A stretch of 32,296 bases of DNA, taken from the NCBI GenBank assembly GCA_036645575.1, contig JAVXNW010000016.1, positions 1 through 32,296 of the forward strand, given 5' to 3'. This DNA is from JAVXNW01 sp036645575. Its GTDB lineage: Bacteria; Bacillota; Clostridia; Christensenellales; Aristaeellaceae. Below, in pieces: positions 7,688-15,513 of this stretch. Numbering within the stretch: position 1 is the stretch's first letter; each line of letters begins with the position of its first letter. Under the pieces are notes generated by a model. It ran no database searches and was not told the DNA's origin. It worked only from the letters and a program-made list of their open reading frames with translations. Made by a program: the position numbers and the translations under genes.

Positions 7688-8989
7688 CTATCGCCTCGCC
7701 CTTCCCGATGATTGCGCCTGCGCAAGCGCCTGATCGATGTCTGAAAGGATGTCGTCAATGTGCTCGATGCCAATGGACATGCGGATGAGATCCGGGCCAA
7801 TGCCCGCCTGAACCAGCTGCTCGTCGGTCAGCTGGCGGTGGGTGGTGCTCGCGGGATGCAGCACGCTCGTGCGCGCGTCGGCCACGTGCACGACGATGGC
7901 GGCCAGCTTCAGCGCGTCCATGAACCGAACGGCCGCGTCGCGCCCGCCCTTTACGCCAAAGGAAACCACGCCCGATGCGCCGTCCGGCAGGTACTTTTGC
8001 GCGAGCGCGTACTGCGCGTCGCCCGGAAGGCCGGGATAGCTCACCCACGACACGCGCGGGTCGCCTTTTAGAAACCGCGCGACCGCCAGCGCGTTTTGGC
8101 TGTGGCGCTCGATGCGCAGCGCCAGCGACTCCAGGCCCTCGTTGAGCATAAACAGCGCGATCGGCTGAGCGGTCGCGCCAAAGTCGCGCATCAGCTGCAC
8201 GCGCGCCTTGGTGATGTAGGCGGCGCGGCCAAAGCTGCGCGTGTAGACGACGCCGTGATAGCTCTCGTCGGGGCAGGTGAGTTCCGGGTATTTGCCCGCC
8301 TTCTCCCAGTCGAAATTGCCGCTATCGACGATCGCGCCGCCCACGATGCTGGCGTGTCCGTCCATGTATTTGGTGGTTGAATGGGTCACGATGTCCGCGC
8401 CGAAGGCAAATGGGCGGCACAGGACGGGCGTTGCGAAGGTGTTGTCCACGATCAGCGGCACGCCGTGCGCGTGCGCAAGGGCGGCGTACTTTTCGATGTC
8501 GAGCACCGCGAGGGCGGGGTTGGCGATGGTCTCGCCGAACACGCAGCGGGTGTTTTCGTCAAAGAGCGCCTCGACCTGTTCGGGCGTCATGTCGGGCGAG
8601 AGAAAGCGCGCCTCGATGCCCATGCGCTTCATCGTCACCGCGAATAGGTTGATGGTGCCGCCATAGATCGCAGACAGGCTGACAAAGTTCTGCCCCGCGC
8701 TCACGATGTTGAACACCGCAAGGAAGTTAGCCGCCTGACCGGAGGATGTGCACATGGCGCCCACGCCGCCCTCGAGCGCCGCGAGCTTCTCCTCGACGCA
8801 AGCTGCGGTGGGGTTTGAGATGCGGCTGTACATGTGTCCCTCGGCCTTTAGGTCAAATAATTTCCCCAAATGCTCGGACGAGTCGTATTTGTAGGTCGTG
8901 CTTTGGTAGATGGGCAGCACGCGCGGCTCGCCGTTTTTCGGCCGATAGCCCGCCTGCACGCATTGTGTCTCAATTTCGTAGTCCTTCAT
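7688..8989 (-). CDS. metY: O-acetylhomoserine sulfhydrylase
   Basis: A 433-residue PLP enzyme of the Cys/Met metabolism family, which makes homocysteine from O-acetylhomoserine and sulfide (direct sulfhydrylation). The N-terminus ETQCVQAGYRP, followed by PIYQSTTYKYDS and MYSRISNPT, is typical of the OAH sulfhydrylase branch rather than cystathionine gamma-synthase. The PLP lysine is K207 in THSTTKYMDGH. The length of about 430 also fits this branch. GGGAGCACCCC precedes the ATG. It is co-transcribed with metA, which supplies its substrate. I see no SAM riboswitch in the leader. Confidence 0.95.
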   Translation of the reverse strand: MKDYEIETQCVQAGYRPKNGEPRVLPIYQSTTYKYDSSEHLGKLFDLKAEGHMYSRISNPTAACVEEKLAALEGGVGAMCTSSGQAANFLAVFNIVSAGQNFVSLSAIYGGTINLFAVTMKRMGIEARFLSPDMTPEQVEALFDENTRCVFGETIANPALAVLDIEKYAALAHAHGVPLIVDNTFATPVLCRPFAFGADIVTHSTTKYMDGHASIVGGAIVDSGNFDWEKAGKYPELTCPDESYHGVVYTRSFGRAAYITKARVQLMRDFGATAQPIALFMLNEGLESLALRIERHSQNALAVARFLKGDPRVSWVSYPGLPGDAQYALAQKYLPDGASGVVSFGVKGGRDAAVRFMDALKLAAIVVHVADARTSVLHPASTTHRQLTDEQLVQAGIGPDLIRMSIGIEHIDDILSDIDQALAQAQSSGRARR

Positions 8990-9030
8990 GGGGTGCTCCC
9001 TTCTGATAAAAAATCCGATAAAAGCCTCCT

Positions 9031-9060
9031 AAAAATGGGCGAACGCAAGCGCGTCCGCCC
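9031..9060 (-). terminator. Terminator-like hairpin in the metY leader
   Basis: On the minus strand a 10-bp stem (GGGCGGACGC with GCGTTCGCCC, 9060-9037, loop GCTT) is followed by ATTTTT (T-run 9035-9031) and at once by AGGAGG. It lies about 42 nt before the metY start. It is either the terminator of the preceding aldo/keto reductase transcript or an attenuator in the metY leader. Confidence 0.6.
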
Positions 9061-9070
9061 AAGCTTCGGG

Positions 9071-9098
9071 CAAGTATGCCGTCCGCCGCGCTTGTCAA
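9071..9098 (-). promoter_or_regulatory. Possible metY-metA promoter
   Basis: A perfect -35 TTGACA (9098-9093, minus strand) is followed at 16 nt by TACTTG or at 14 nt by CATACT. Both -10 candidates are imperfect, so the -35 is convincing but the promoter as a whole is uncertain. If used, transcription starts directly before the hairpin at 9060-9037. Confidence 0.45.
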
Positions 9099-9253
9099 GT
9101 GATTCCGCTTGATGGGTCGTGCGCCGCGCGCTGTGGCGGACGATGGTCAAAGGCACATTTCGCACGCATCAAGCGCCGCCCCTTGCGCAGCCATGCGGAA
9201 AGACGCCCCACGGGGATGCGCAATAAGATAAACTGGCGCTTTTGTCCCACGGT

Positions 9254-10252
9254 TCATTGCTTGAAGATCAAAAACGCGCGGTCGATCGCGATCAATTCCT
9301 CGCCTGTAAAGTGGGTGTTTTGGGCGGCGGCCACGTTGTCGATCACCTGACTGGGCTTGCTCGCGCCGATCAGGGCGCTGGTCACGACCGGATCGCGCAG
9401 CACCCACGCAAGCGCCATCTGCGCAAGCGTCTGTCCGCGCGCGGCAGCGATCTCGTCAAGCGTCCTGGCCAGCGTCACGCGCTCGCTCGTCACCTGTTCA
9501 GGCTTTAAAAAGCGCGGATCGTGACCCGCGCGGGAGTCCGCCGGAATGCCGTTTAGGTACCGGTCGGTGAGCAGCCCGCCCGCCAAGGGCGAAAACGCGA
9601 TCATGCCGAACCCCTTTTCGCGCGCCACGTCGGTGAGTCCCCCCTCGACCCAGCGATCGAGCATCGAGTAGCGCGGCTGGTGGATGAGCAGCGGCGTCCC
9701 CAAATCCTTCAAGATGCCATATGCCTTGGCGGCCAGCTCCGCAGGGTAGTTTGAAATGCCCGCGTAGAGCGCGCGGCCGGAGCGCACGATGTGGTCAAGC
9801 GCGCCCATGGTCTCCTCAAGCGGCGTATCGGGATCGGGCCGATGGTGGTAGAAGATGTCCACGTAATCGACGTGCATGCGTTTGAGGCTCTGGTCAAGGC
9901 TTGAGATCAGGTATTTGCGGGAGCCGAAGTTGCCGTAGGGGCCGGCCCACATGTCATAGCCCGCCTTGCTCGACAGCACCAGCTCGTCGCGGTGCGGCCG
10001 CCAGTCGCGGTCCATGTGAATGCCAAAGTTGCGCTCCGCTTCGCCGTAGGGCGGGCCGTAGTTGTTGGCCAGATCGAAGTGCGTCACGCCCAGGTCAAAC
10101 GCGGTGCGCAGCACCTGTTGCTGGGTTTCAAACGGGGTGATCGCGCCAAAATTGTGCCACAGACCCAGCGAAATCGCCGGCAGCATGAGCCCCGACTTGC
10201 CCACGCGCCGGTACGGCATCTGTTCGTAGCGCGCGGCGCTCGGGTTATACAT
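9254..10252 (-). CDS. yghZ: Aldo/keto reductase, L-glyceraldehyde 3-phosphate reductase type
   Basis: A 332-residue NADPH-dependent aldo/keto reductase. The tetrad fits D60, Y65 (FDLANNYGPPYGEAE), K96 (LSSKAGYDMW) and H137 (IFYHHRPD). The N-terminal pattern YRRVGKSGLMLPAISLGLWHNFG and the AGYDMW.GPYG block match E. coli YghZ (AKR14), which reduces L-glyceraldehyde 3-phosphate and also methylglyoxal, so a detoxifying role is likely. The start at 10252 is chosen because AAGGGG stands 9 nt upstream and the family begins there. An upstream in-frame ATG would lie on the ribosome site. It is a single gene with its own promoter. Confidence 0.92.
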   Translation of the reverse strand: MYNPSAARYEQMPYRRVGKSGLMLPAISLGLWHNFGAITPFETQQQVLRTAFDLGVTHFDLANNYGPPYGEAERNFGIHMDRDWRPHRDELVLSSKAGYDMWAGPYGNFGSRKYLISSLDQSLKRMHVDYVDIFYHHRPDPDTPLEETMGALDHIVRSGRALYAGISNYPAELAAKAYGILKDLGTPLLIHQPRYSMLDRWVEGGLTDVAREKGFGMIAFSPLAGGLLTDRYLNGIPADSRAGHDPRFLKPEQVTSERVTLARTLDEIAAARGQTLAQMALAWVLRDPVVTSALIGASKPSQVIDNVAAAQNTHFTGEELIAIDRAFLIFKQ

Positions 10253-10286
10253 AAAAAGCACCCCTTCCATCGCAAAGAATACCGAT

Positions 10287-10295
10287 ATTATAGCA
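10287..10295 (-). promoter_or_regulatory. Extended -10 promoter of the aldo/keto reductase
   Basis: On the minus strand TGC directly precedes TATAAT (10292-10287). The -35 region at 17 nt is poor (TCGTTT). The predicted start near 10280 leaves a leader of about 28 nt with the AAGGGG ribosome site. Confidence 0.6.
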
Positions 10296-10386
10296 CAACC
10301 CCCCGTCAAAAACGAGCATTTTTTTCGTCCCGCAAAGCCCCCTCCGGATGGGAAGGCGGTAGGCGGCTGGGCAGGCGGCATAAAGC

Positions 10387-10422
10387 GAGGCTGGCGCGCC
10401 TCGATCGTGGCGCGCCAGCCTC
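10387..10422. terminator. Long stem-loop after the secreted reductase gene
   Basis: A 14-bp perfect inverted repeat (GAGGCTGGCGCGCC at 10387-10400 and its complement at 10409-10422) with an 8-nt loop lies 24 nt past the reductase stop codon. On the minus strand it is followed by GCTTTATG, not a proper T-run. Position and strength suggest transcript termination or 3'-end protection. Confidence 0.6.
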
Positions 10423-10445
10423 AAAAACGTCGAATGGATCAGCCG

Positions 10446-12428
10446 CTATTTCCTTGAAAACGCGAGCTGAATGGCCGACACAATGCCTTCGCTGTCAATC
10501 GTCGCGCCCGTGATTGCGTCGACGTCCAGCGACTGCCCGTCTAGAATGCCTTGGACAAAGCCCTGAAGCTGTTCATCGTTCATGAACATATTTTCGCGGC
10601 CTTCAACCACCTCAATGGATGTCATCTTGCCATCTTTGACCACGCAGGTGACCGTGTACGGGCCATGTGTGGCCGTCGCCGTCGCCGTGTACTCGCCGTC
10701 CGCCTCTGCGGACGCGTCCATCGCGGGGCGCAAGGTGGAACTGGAACCGCCTACCGCGACGATATGCTCCTCCAGCGGCGCGACATAATCGTTGCCGTGG
10801 TAGTCGTAGTGCGACGCAACGCCGAAAATATGCTGGGCGGCCGCGCGACCAGAGGTGAAGCACTCGTTCAGGAAGATGCCGTTCTGGTACAGGTTAGAGA
10901 CGTAGCTGCCCAACTCGCCTACGCAGTACAGCCCGGGGATGGGCTGATCGCTCCAATCGAGCGCTTGGGAGTGGGTATTGCGCTTTGCGCCGCCCGTGGT
11001 CGCGACGATTGCCGGCGTCAGTTCGACCGCGTAGAACGGGCCTTCGTCGATCTTCGCCATGGTCTCGGGGTTGCGGTTAAAGTCGGTGTCCGCCCCTGCG
11101 TCAACCATCTGGTTGTAGCGCTCGACCGCCGCCTTTACGTCGGCCGGATCGCGGTTGATCTTCTCGGCCAACTCCTCAATGGTGTCCGCCTTGGTGATCC
11201 AGCCCGCATCGATCTCGGCTTGGTTGTCGTCCGACCAGCGATATCCGTTGGCGGAAATCGGCCATGCCATCCAAGTCGTGGCAAGCGTCGCGGATTTGCG
11301 AACCGATTCATCACAGATAAAATGCACGGGCAGCGCGCGCCAATGCGGCAGATCGGCCCAATGGCCATACTGGTTGTATTTCATGTGCTGCTTGTGATAA
11401 TAGGTGGCTTCGTCGTAGAAGCGCTCGCTGTTGGCGTCCAGTTCAATCCAGCCGCCATCCGGGAAATAGAACTGGCGCAGGAACGCGGACGGGTATTCAG
11501 GCGCCTTAATGCCCAGCCAGAATCCGCCCGACTGCGTCATGTTCTTCATGTGCCACATCTGCGCGCCGACCTTCATCAGCATCTGAATGCCGTCGCCGGT
11601 ATTGCCGGGCGTGCCGGTGGTGTAGACGTTGTCCATGCCGTGGAAGTCGCGCTGCATCTGGAGGTTGTTCTCATAGCCGCCACAGGCCAGAACGACGCCC
11701 TTTGTCGCGCGCACGTTAAAGGTCTTTCCGTCTTTGTCGCGGGCCACGACGCCATAGATTTCCTTCGTGTCCGGGTCTTGGAGCAAATCAATCACGGGCG
11801 TCGAGTAGCGGATATCCACGCCCTTGAGCTGCTTGGCGACGTTGGCGATACCGGTATAGGTGCCGCCCGCCTGCGTCGCGGTGGCCGGCGCCCGGCACAG
11901 CGAGGTGGAAATGGAGCGGAATACGGAGCCCGGCATCTCGGGGAACTCCATGATGGCGTCGCCCCACTCCTTGGGCCGCCACCAATAGCCGACCGAATCG
12001 GCCACGTCGGTAATCCAGCCGATCTGGTTGACCATGTCGCTCACCCACCAGTCGAACCACTCCCGCGGAATGGGGTTTGGCTGGCCCAGCGCCCAGAGAT
12101 ACTCGCCAAATTTATCCACGTCATCGGGATACACGTGCAAAACGGTCTGGCCGGAGGCGATGGAGTTGCCGCCAGCCTGATTCTCTTCCATCTTTTCGAG
12201 CAGCAAAATCTTTGCGTCGGGCGCAATGTCGATCGCCTCGACAACCGCCGCCGCGCCGGACAGGCCAAAGCCTACGACGACGACGTCAAAGGTCTCGTCC
12301 CACGTGTACCGATCCGCGCCGGTCGCCTCGCTCGGCGCAGCCAACGCGGTGCACTGTCCCGCCACGCCCAGCAGCAGCGTCAGCACCATCAAAACCGACA
12401 ACAGCCTCTTTTTGTTCCCCCGCTTCAT
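10446..12428 (-). CDS. Secreted FAD/FMN-dependent reductase (fumarate/urocanate reductase family)
   Basis: A 660-residue exported flavoprotein. Residues 1-31 are a Sec signal peptide (MKRGNKKRLL then a hydrophobic core, ALAA cleavage region; the cysteine at 26 is not in a lipobox). Residues 45-545 are an FAD_binding_2 domain with GFGLSG (53-58), a GGNSIASGQ loop, GVVLACGGYENN, and the C-terminal GLYCVGELGSYVSNLYQNG block. Residues about 575-660 are an FMN-binding domain ending in DAITGAT (637-643), the motif at which ApbE attaches FMN covalently to the last Thr. Family members pass electrons from membrane donors to fumarate, urocanate, cinnamates and similar acceptors outside the cell; the substrate here is not readable. 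FMN_bind is at the C-terminus, whereas UrdA-type enzymes carry it at the N-terminus. ATG 12428 has AGGAGGG 8 nt upstream; a TTG 6 nt earlier is too close to it. A MerR gene lies upstream. Confidence 0.88.
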   Translation of the reverse strand: MKRGNKKRLLSVLMVLTLLLGVAGQCTALAAPSEATGADRYTWDETFDVVVVGFGLSGAAAVVEAIDIAPDAKILLLEKMEENQAGGNSIASGQTVLHVYPDDVDKFGEYLWALGQPNPIPREWFDWWVSDMVNQIGWITDVADSVGYWWRPKEWGDAIMEFPEMPGSVFRSISTSLCRAPATATQAGGTYTGIANVAKQLKGVDIRYSTPVIDLLQDPDTKEIYGVVARDKDGKTFNVRATKGVVLACGGYENNLQMQRDFHGMDNVYTTGTPGNTGDGIQMLMKVGAQMWHMKNMTQSGGFWLGIKAPEYPSAFLRQFYFPDGGWIELDANSERFYDEATYYHKQHMKYNQYGHWADLPHWRALPVHFICDESVRKSATLATTWMAWPISANGYRWSDDNQAEIDAGWITKADTIEELAEKINRDPADVKAAVERYNQMVDAGADTDFNRNPETMAKIDEGPFYAVELTPAIVATTGGAKRNTHSQALDWSDQPIPGLYCVGELGSYVSNLYQNGIFLNECFTSGRAAAQHIFGVASHYDYHGNDYVAPLEEHIVAVGGSSSTLRPAMDASAEADGEYTATATATHGPYTVTCVVKDGKMTSIEVVEGRENMFMNDEQLQGFVQGILDGQSLDVDAITGATIDSEGIVSAIQLAFSRK

Positions 12429-12602
12429 AACCAAGACCCTCCTTCACGTAGCTATCCCAGCGGTCCATGCCGCAAGATGCGCTTGCCTTTATCCCAGAAG
12501 AGCAAGGTCGAACCCATGAATGTGCGACGGCGCAACGGACGCCCCGCGCCAAATCAATCCAGCTGATCGGCGCGTCCTGTTTGACTAACTTTTGACAAGC
12601 TC

Positions 12603-12633
12603 ATTATATACTCTGCTATGGTGCTAGAGTCAA
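12603..12633 (-). promoter_or_regulatory. MerR-type promoter of the secreted reductase
   Basis: On the minus strand TTGACT (12633-12628) is separated from TATAAT (12608-12603) by 19 nt, longer than the usual 17. The spacer region carries the inverted repeat ACTCT...AGAGT, with the arms 11 nt apart. This layout is the hallmark of promoters activated by MerR-family regulators, and a MerR gene ends about 70 nt upstream on the same strand. An alternative reading uses TATATA two bases earlier with a normal 17-nt spacer. Confidence 0.62.
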
Positions 12634-12651
12634 GCCCGGCGCTTGCCGGAC

Positions 12652-12695
12652 AAAAAATATCGCATTGCCGTGCCGGTGAGGCACTTCAACGCGAT
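12652..12695 (-). terminator. Rho-independent terminator of the MerR gene
   Basis: On the minus strand an interrupted stem (ATCGC, TTG and GTGCC pairing with GGCAC, CAA and GCGAT; 12695-12659) is followed by ATTTTTT (T-run 12657-12652). It begins 12 nt past the MerR stop codon, so the reductase needs its own promoter, found just downstream. Confidence 0.82.
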
Positions 12696-12706
12696 AAAAA
12701 ACGGAC

Positions 12707-13513
12707 TTAGCACACGGGGATATCCATGACAAGCAGCGCCTTGCGCGCCTTTTTTTCCCCGCTAAAGCTCACGACGCGCGTCTCCGCATCGCCGCAGATC
12801 GTAAAGCGGTGCTGCTCGATGAACGAGAGCGCATGGGCATAGTGCGAGGGTTCTAAGGGGCCGTTGATGCCGATGTAAAAGGCGGTGTGCACGCAGAGGC
12901 ACGCTTTGACGTGGCGCAGCAAATTGCTCGTGGGCACGCCGATCTTCTCGGCCAACTCCTTTGCCACCGCCAATCCCCAGATGCCGTCCAAGCCGCGCGT
13001 ACCCACAGGCAACGCCTCTGGCGGCACCATCTGTTGCAGGTATACCTGCGGCATGTATTTGAGCCACGCGGTGACCAGTGCCATGCGCGCCTCGTCAGAG
13101 AACAGTTTTTCCCCGAAAAAATCAAGCCGCAGCATATCGGGTCGGCTCCACATGCCGCAGTGGCCGATGTGCTTGCGCGCATATTCCCAATATGCGCCCT
13201 GCTCCATGACGTGGTTTTCGAGCAATCGCGCCTGCACGGTTCTGTGGTGCATCTCGATTTTTTTCTGCTCCATGCTGTCCAGCGCGCGCGCATAGGGCAT
13301 GTTGTAGATGAGGTCGACGGTCTCGGCAAGGCTGAACCCCGTCTGGTGAAATGTGCGGCACAAAATGAGCCACACCATATCCTTGGCGTGGAAATAGCGG
13401 TATTTTGTGTCCCCGTCGATTTCCGGCTTGACAATGCCCTTTTTCTCGTAATAGCGCAGGGTGCTTGGCACCACCCCAAGCATCTTGGCCATGTCGCCGA
13501 TCTTGATCCGCAT
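12707..13513 (-). CDS. MerR family transcriptional regulator
   Basis: A 268-residue regulator. Residues 1-70 are a MerR winged helix-turn-helix (IKIGDMAKMLGVVPSTLRYYEKKGIV, shown here as GVVPSTLRYYEKKGIV, then YRYFHAKD). A helical dimerisation region spans about residues 75-115. The remaining 150 residues form an effector domain that ends in KKARKALLVMDIPVC, reminiscent of GyrI-like ligand-binding domains. It has no metal-binding cysteine pattern of the MerR/ZntR kind, so a small organic ligand is more likely. ATG 13513 has GGGGAGG 7 nt upstream. It lies 95 nt after the hydrogenase-like gene on the same strand and upstream of the secreted reductase, whose promoter has a 19-nt spacer. Control of the reductase, and possibly of its own operon, is the natural inference. 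Confidence 0.88.
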   Translation of the reverse strand: MRIKIGDMAKMLGVVPSTLRYYEKKGIVKPEIDGDTKYRYFHAKDMVWLILCRTFHQTGFSLAETVDLIYNMPYARALDSMEQKKIEMHHRTVQARLLENHVMEQGAYWEYARKHIGHCGMWSRPDMLRLDFFGEKLFSDEARMALVTAWLKYMPQVYLQQMVPPEALPVGTRGLDGIWGLAVAKELAEKIGVPTSNLLRHVKACLCVHTAFYIGINGPLEPSHYAHALSFIEQHRFTICGDAETRVVSFSGEKKARKALLVMDIPVC

Positions 13514-13608
13514 TGGCGCCTCCCCTGCCCGCAGTCTCTGGGGACTGCGGCCGCAGTTTCTGTCGCGCGACGCCTTGGCCTTCGCGCGAGGGTGGATGAC
13601 CGGGCCGG

Positions 13609-15036
13609 TCAGTAGTTTGCGACGACCGAAAGCGCGTCCATGATGTTCTTTTCGAGGGCCTCTTTGCCGTAGCGATCCACCTCGCCCGCGTCCTTGGTGC
13701 CGTGGGTCAGGCAGCCCGCGCCGCCGATGCAGCCGCCCTCGCAGGCCATGCCCTCGATGAAGTTGCCGGGCAGCACGCCGCGCGAGGCGCGCATGAGCGC
13801 CATCTTGCACGCTTCGATGCCGTCGCAGACGACCGGCTTCACCTCAAAATCGATCTTCTGCTCGCGCAGCGACTGGGCGACCGCGTCGGACAAGCCGCCG
13901 CTTCGCGCAAATATCCGGCCGAAATAGGAGGCGTTGTCGAGCACGTCTTCGGGGAGATTGGTCAAATCGAAGTCGCGGCTGTCGATGAGCGCCTGAAGCT
14001 CTTCAAACGTCAGCACGCAGTCGACGTAGGGGCTGACGGTATCCAGCTGTGCCTCGCCCTTTTTGGCGGTGCAGGGGCCAATAAAGACCACCTTGGCGGA
14101 GGGGTCGGTCTTTTTGATGTACTGGGCAATGCGCGCCATCGGGGACAGGTTGTGCGAGATGTGCTGGGCCAGTTTGGGAAACTGGGTCTTCACATAGGTC
14201 ACGAAGGCGGGGCAGCAGGAGCTCAGCAGGAACCCCTTATCGGCAAGCTCGCGCGCCTCGTCCCAGGCCACCATGTCCGCGCCCAAGGCGGCCTCGATGA
14301 CGCTGAAAAAGCCCAAGCGCTTGAGCGCGGTGATCACCTGACCCACCTTGGCGTAGCGGAATTGGCTTGAGATGGAGGGCGCGACGACCGCGTACACGCG
14401 GTATTTCTGGCCGTCCTCGCTCTCGCGAATGAATTTAATCGTGTCCAGTAGGCTGGACGCGTCGGTGATTGCGCCAAAAGGGCACTGATAGACGCACGCG
14501 CCGCAGCTGATGCACTTGCTCCGGTCGATCGTGGCCACCTGCTCGGCGCTTGCGGAGATCGCCTTGACCTTGCACGCGAGCTCGCAGGGGCGCTTGCGGT
14601 TGTGGATCGCGGAGTAGGGGCAGACCGAGGCGCAGCGGCCGCACTCGACGCACTTTTCGGGGTCGATGTGCGCCTTTTGGTGCTCGTCAAAGCTGATCGC
14701 GCCGCGCGGGCAGGCCGCCTGACAGCGGTGGGCAAGGCAGCCTCGGCATCCCTCGCCGACCATATAGGTGCTGATCGGGCACTCGTCGCAGGCGATCGGG
14801 ATCACGCGAATGATCTCGTTTGATTCCCCCTTGAGCCCAAGCGCCATGCCGACGCGTTCGCCGGCGATTGCGCGCTCCTTGTAGATGCAGCAGCGCATCG
14901 TGGGCTTAGGTCCGGGCGCGATCAGCTTGGGGATTTCAGGATAGCATTCGAGCAATCGATCCTCATAAGCGTGCCGCGCGACCTCGCGCAGCACCATGTA
15001 TTTCAGTTTTTGAACGTCCGTATCAAAGATCCGCAT
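13609..15036 (-). CDS. Monomeric [FeFe]-hydrogenase-like iron-sulfur protein (group B-like)
   Basis: A 475-residue cytoplasmic protein with the [FeFe]-hydrogenase large-domain fold. The N-terminal 210 residues hold several cysteine clusters: C49-C50, C83/C86, a CRGCLAHRC cluster at 97-105, and two CxxCxxCxxxCP ferredoxin motifs at about 129-139 and 175-185. The H-cluster motifs follow: SSCCPAF (272-278), GPCTAKK (320-326) and EGMACEGGCIGGAG (428-441), with candidate ligands C274 or C275, C322, C432 and C436. These variants differ from the TSCCPxW/MPCxxKxxE forms of well-studied group A enzymes and resemble group B. Group B proteins are widespread in Clostridia; their catalytic role, H2 production or sensing, is little known. 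AGGAGGAGAC lies just before ATG 15036. The MerR gene follows. Maturases HydEFG are not in the window. Confidence 0.86.
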   Translation of the reverse strand: MRIFDTDVQKLKYMVLREVARHAYEDRLLECYPEIPKLIAPGPKPTMRCCIYKERAIAGERVGMALGLKGESNEIIRVIPIACDECPISTYMVGEGCRGCLAHRCQAACPRGAISFDEHQKAHIDPEKCVECGRCASVCPYSAIHNRKRPCELACKVKAISASAEQVATIDRSKCISCGACVYQCPFGAITDASSLLDTIKFIRESEDGQKYRVYAVVAPSISSQFRYAKVGQVITALKRLGFFSVIEAALGADMVAWDEARELADKGFLLSSCCPAFVTYVKTQFPKLAQHISHNLSPMARIAQYIKKTDPSAKVVFIGPCTAKKGEAQLDTVSPYVDCVLTFEELQALIDSRDFDLTNLPEDVLDNASYFGRIFARSGGLSDAVAQSLREQKIDFEVKPVVCDGIEACKMALMRASRGVLPGNFIEGMACEGGCIGGAGCLTHGTKDAGEVDRYGKEALEKNIMDALSVVANY

Positions 15037-15346
15037 GTCTCCTCCTATTTATAGCCCCTCCCCGCATCCCGCAGAGAAAGGCTCTAGCCCCCCGTGATTC
15101 GCTAAAAAACCCCCAATCCCCCGCGCGCCCCCGCGCACGTCCCCCGGGCAATGCCGTCAACTTAAGCCTAAAATGGCGCTGTTGTTCGGATGAAAGCCGC
15201 AAGATTGTGCCGAATCTCTTTGTCCTTGTGGTGCACTCGATCCTTAAGCTGACGGAAGGGTGGCTTCGGAGCCACGGCGTCGCCCCAACCGTTGCGGGGG
15301 AAGAGGTACGACGCCTGCGGGCGATCTTCGCTTGCGAGCGGGAGGC

Positions 15347-15371
15347 GGGCTTTTTCTCTTGCAAAAAGCCC
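15347..15371. terminator. Bidirectional terminator-like hairpin
   Basis: A 9-bp perfect stem GGGCTTTTT (15347-15355) with AAAAAGCCC (15363-15371) and a 7-nt loop. On each strand the T-run is also preceded by a second GC hairpin: CGCTTGCGAGCG ahead of it on plus (about 15330-15340) and CCCGCGTGAGCGGG ahead of it on minus (15385-15372). Transcripts entering from either side could end here. Confidence 0.5.
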
Positions 15372-15513
15372 CCCGCTCACGCGGGTCCCCCCTAAATGCG
15401 CTTTAAAGGCTAAGGAACGGGGGTACCGGGAGGCGAGGACACCACAGCAAGGGCGTACAGCTCGAGGGGATAGTGTGAAAGGGGGCGAGCAGCCCACCTT
15501 TCGCGTTCAATAA

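Noticed and set aside
9061..9253. SAM riboswitch before metY
   Set aside because: I looked for the SAM-I core and related patterns and found none; the location is suggestive but the sequence is not.
10551..12566. A 671-codon open frame on the plus strand opposite the secreted reductase
   Set aside because: It is an antisense shadow caused by GC-rich third positions. Its translation is Arg/His/Val-rich with no domain, while the minus-strand frame has a signal peptide and clear FAD and FMN motifs.
12581..12610. Plus-strand promoter TTGACT-N17-TTATAT
   Set aside because: It would only drive an antisense transcript into the MerR gene, and the same bases are better explained by the minus-strand promoter of the reductase.
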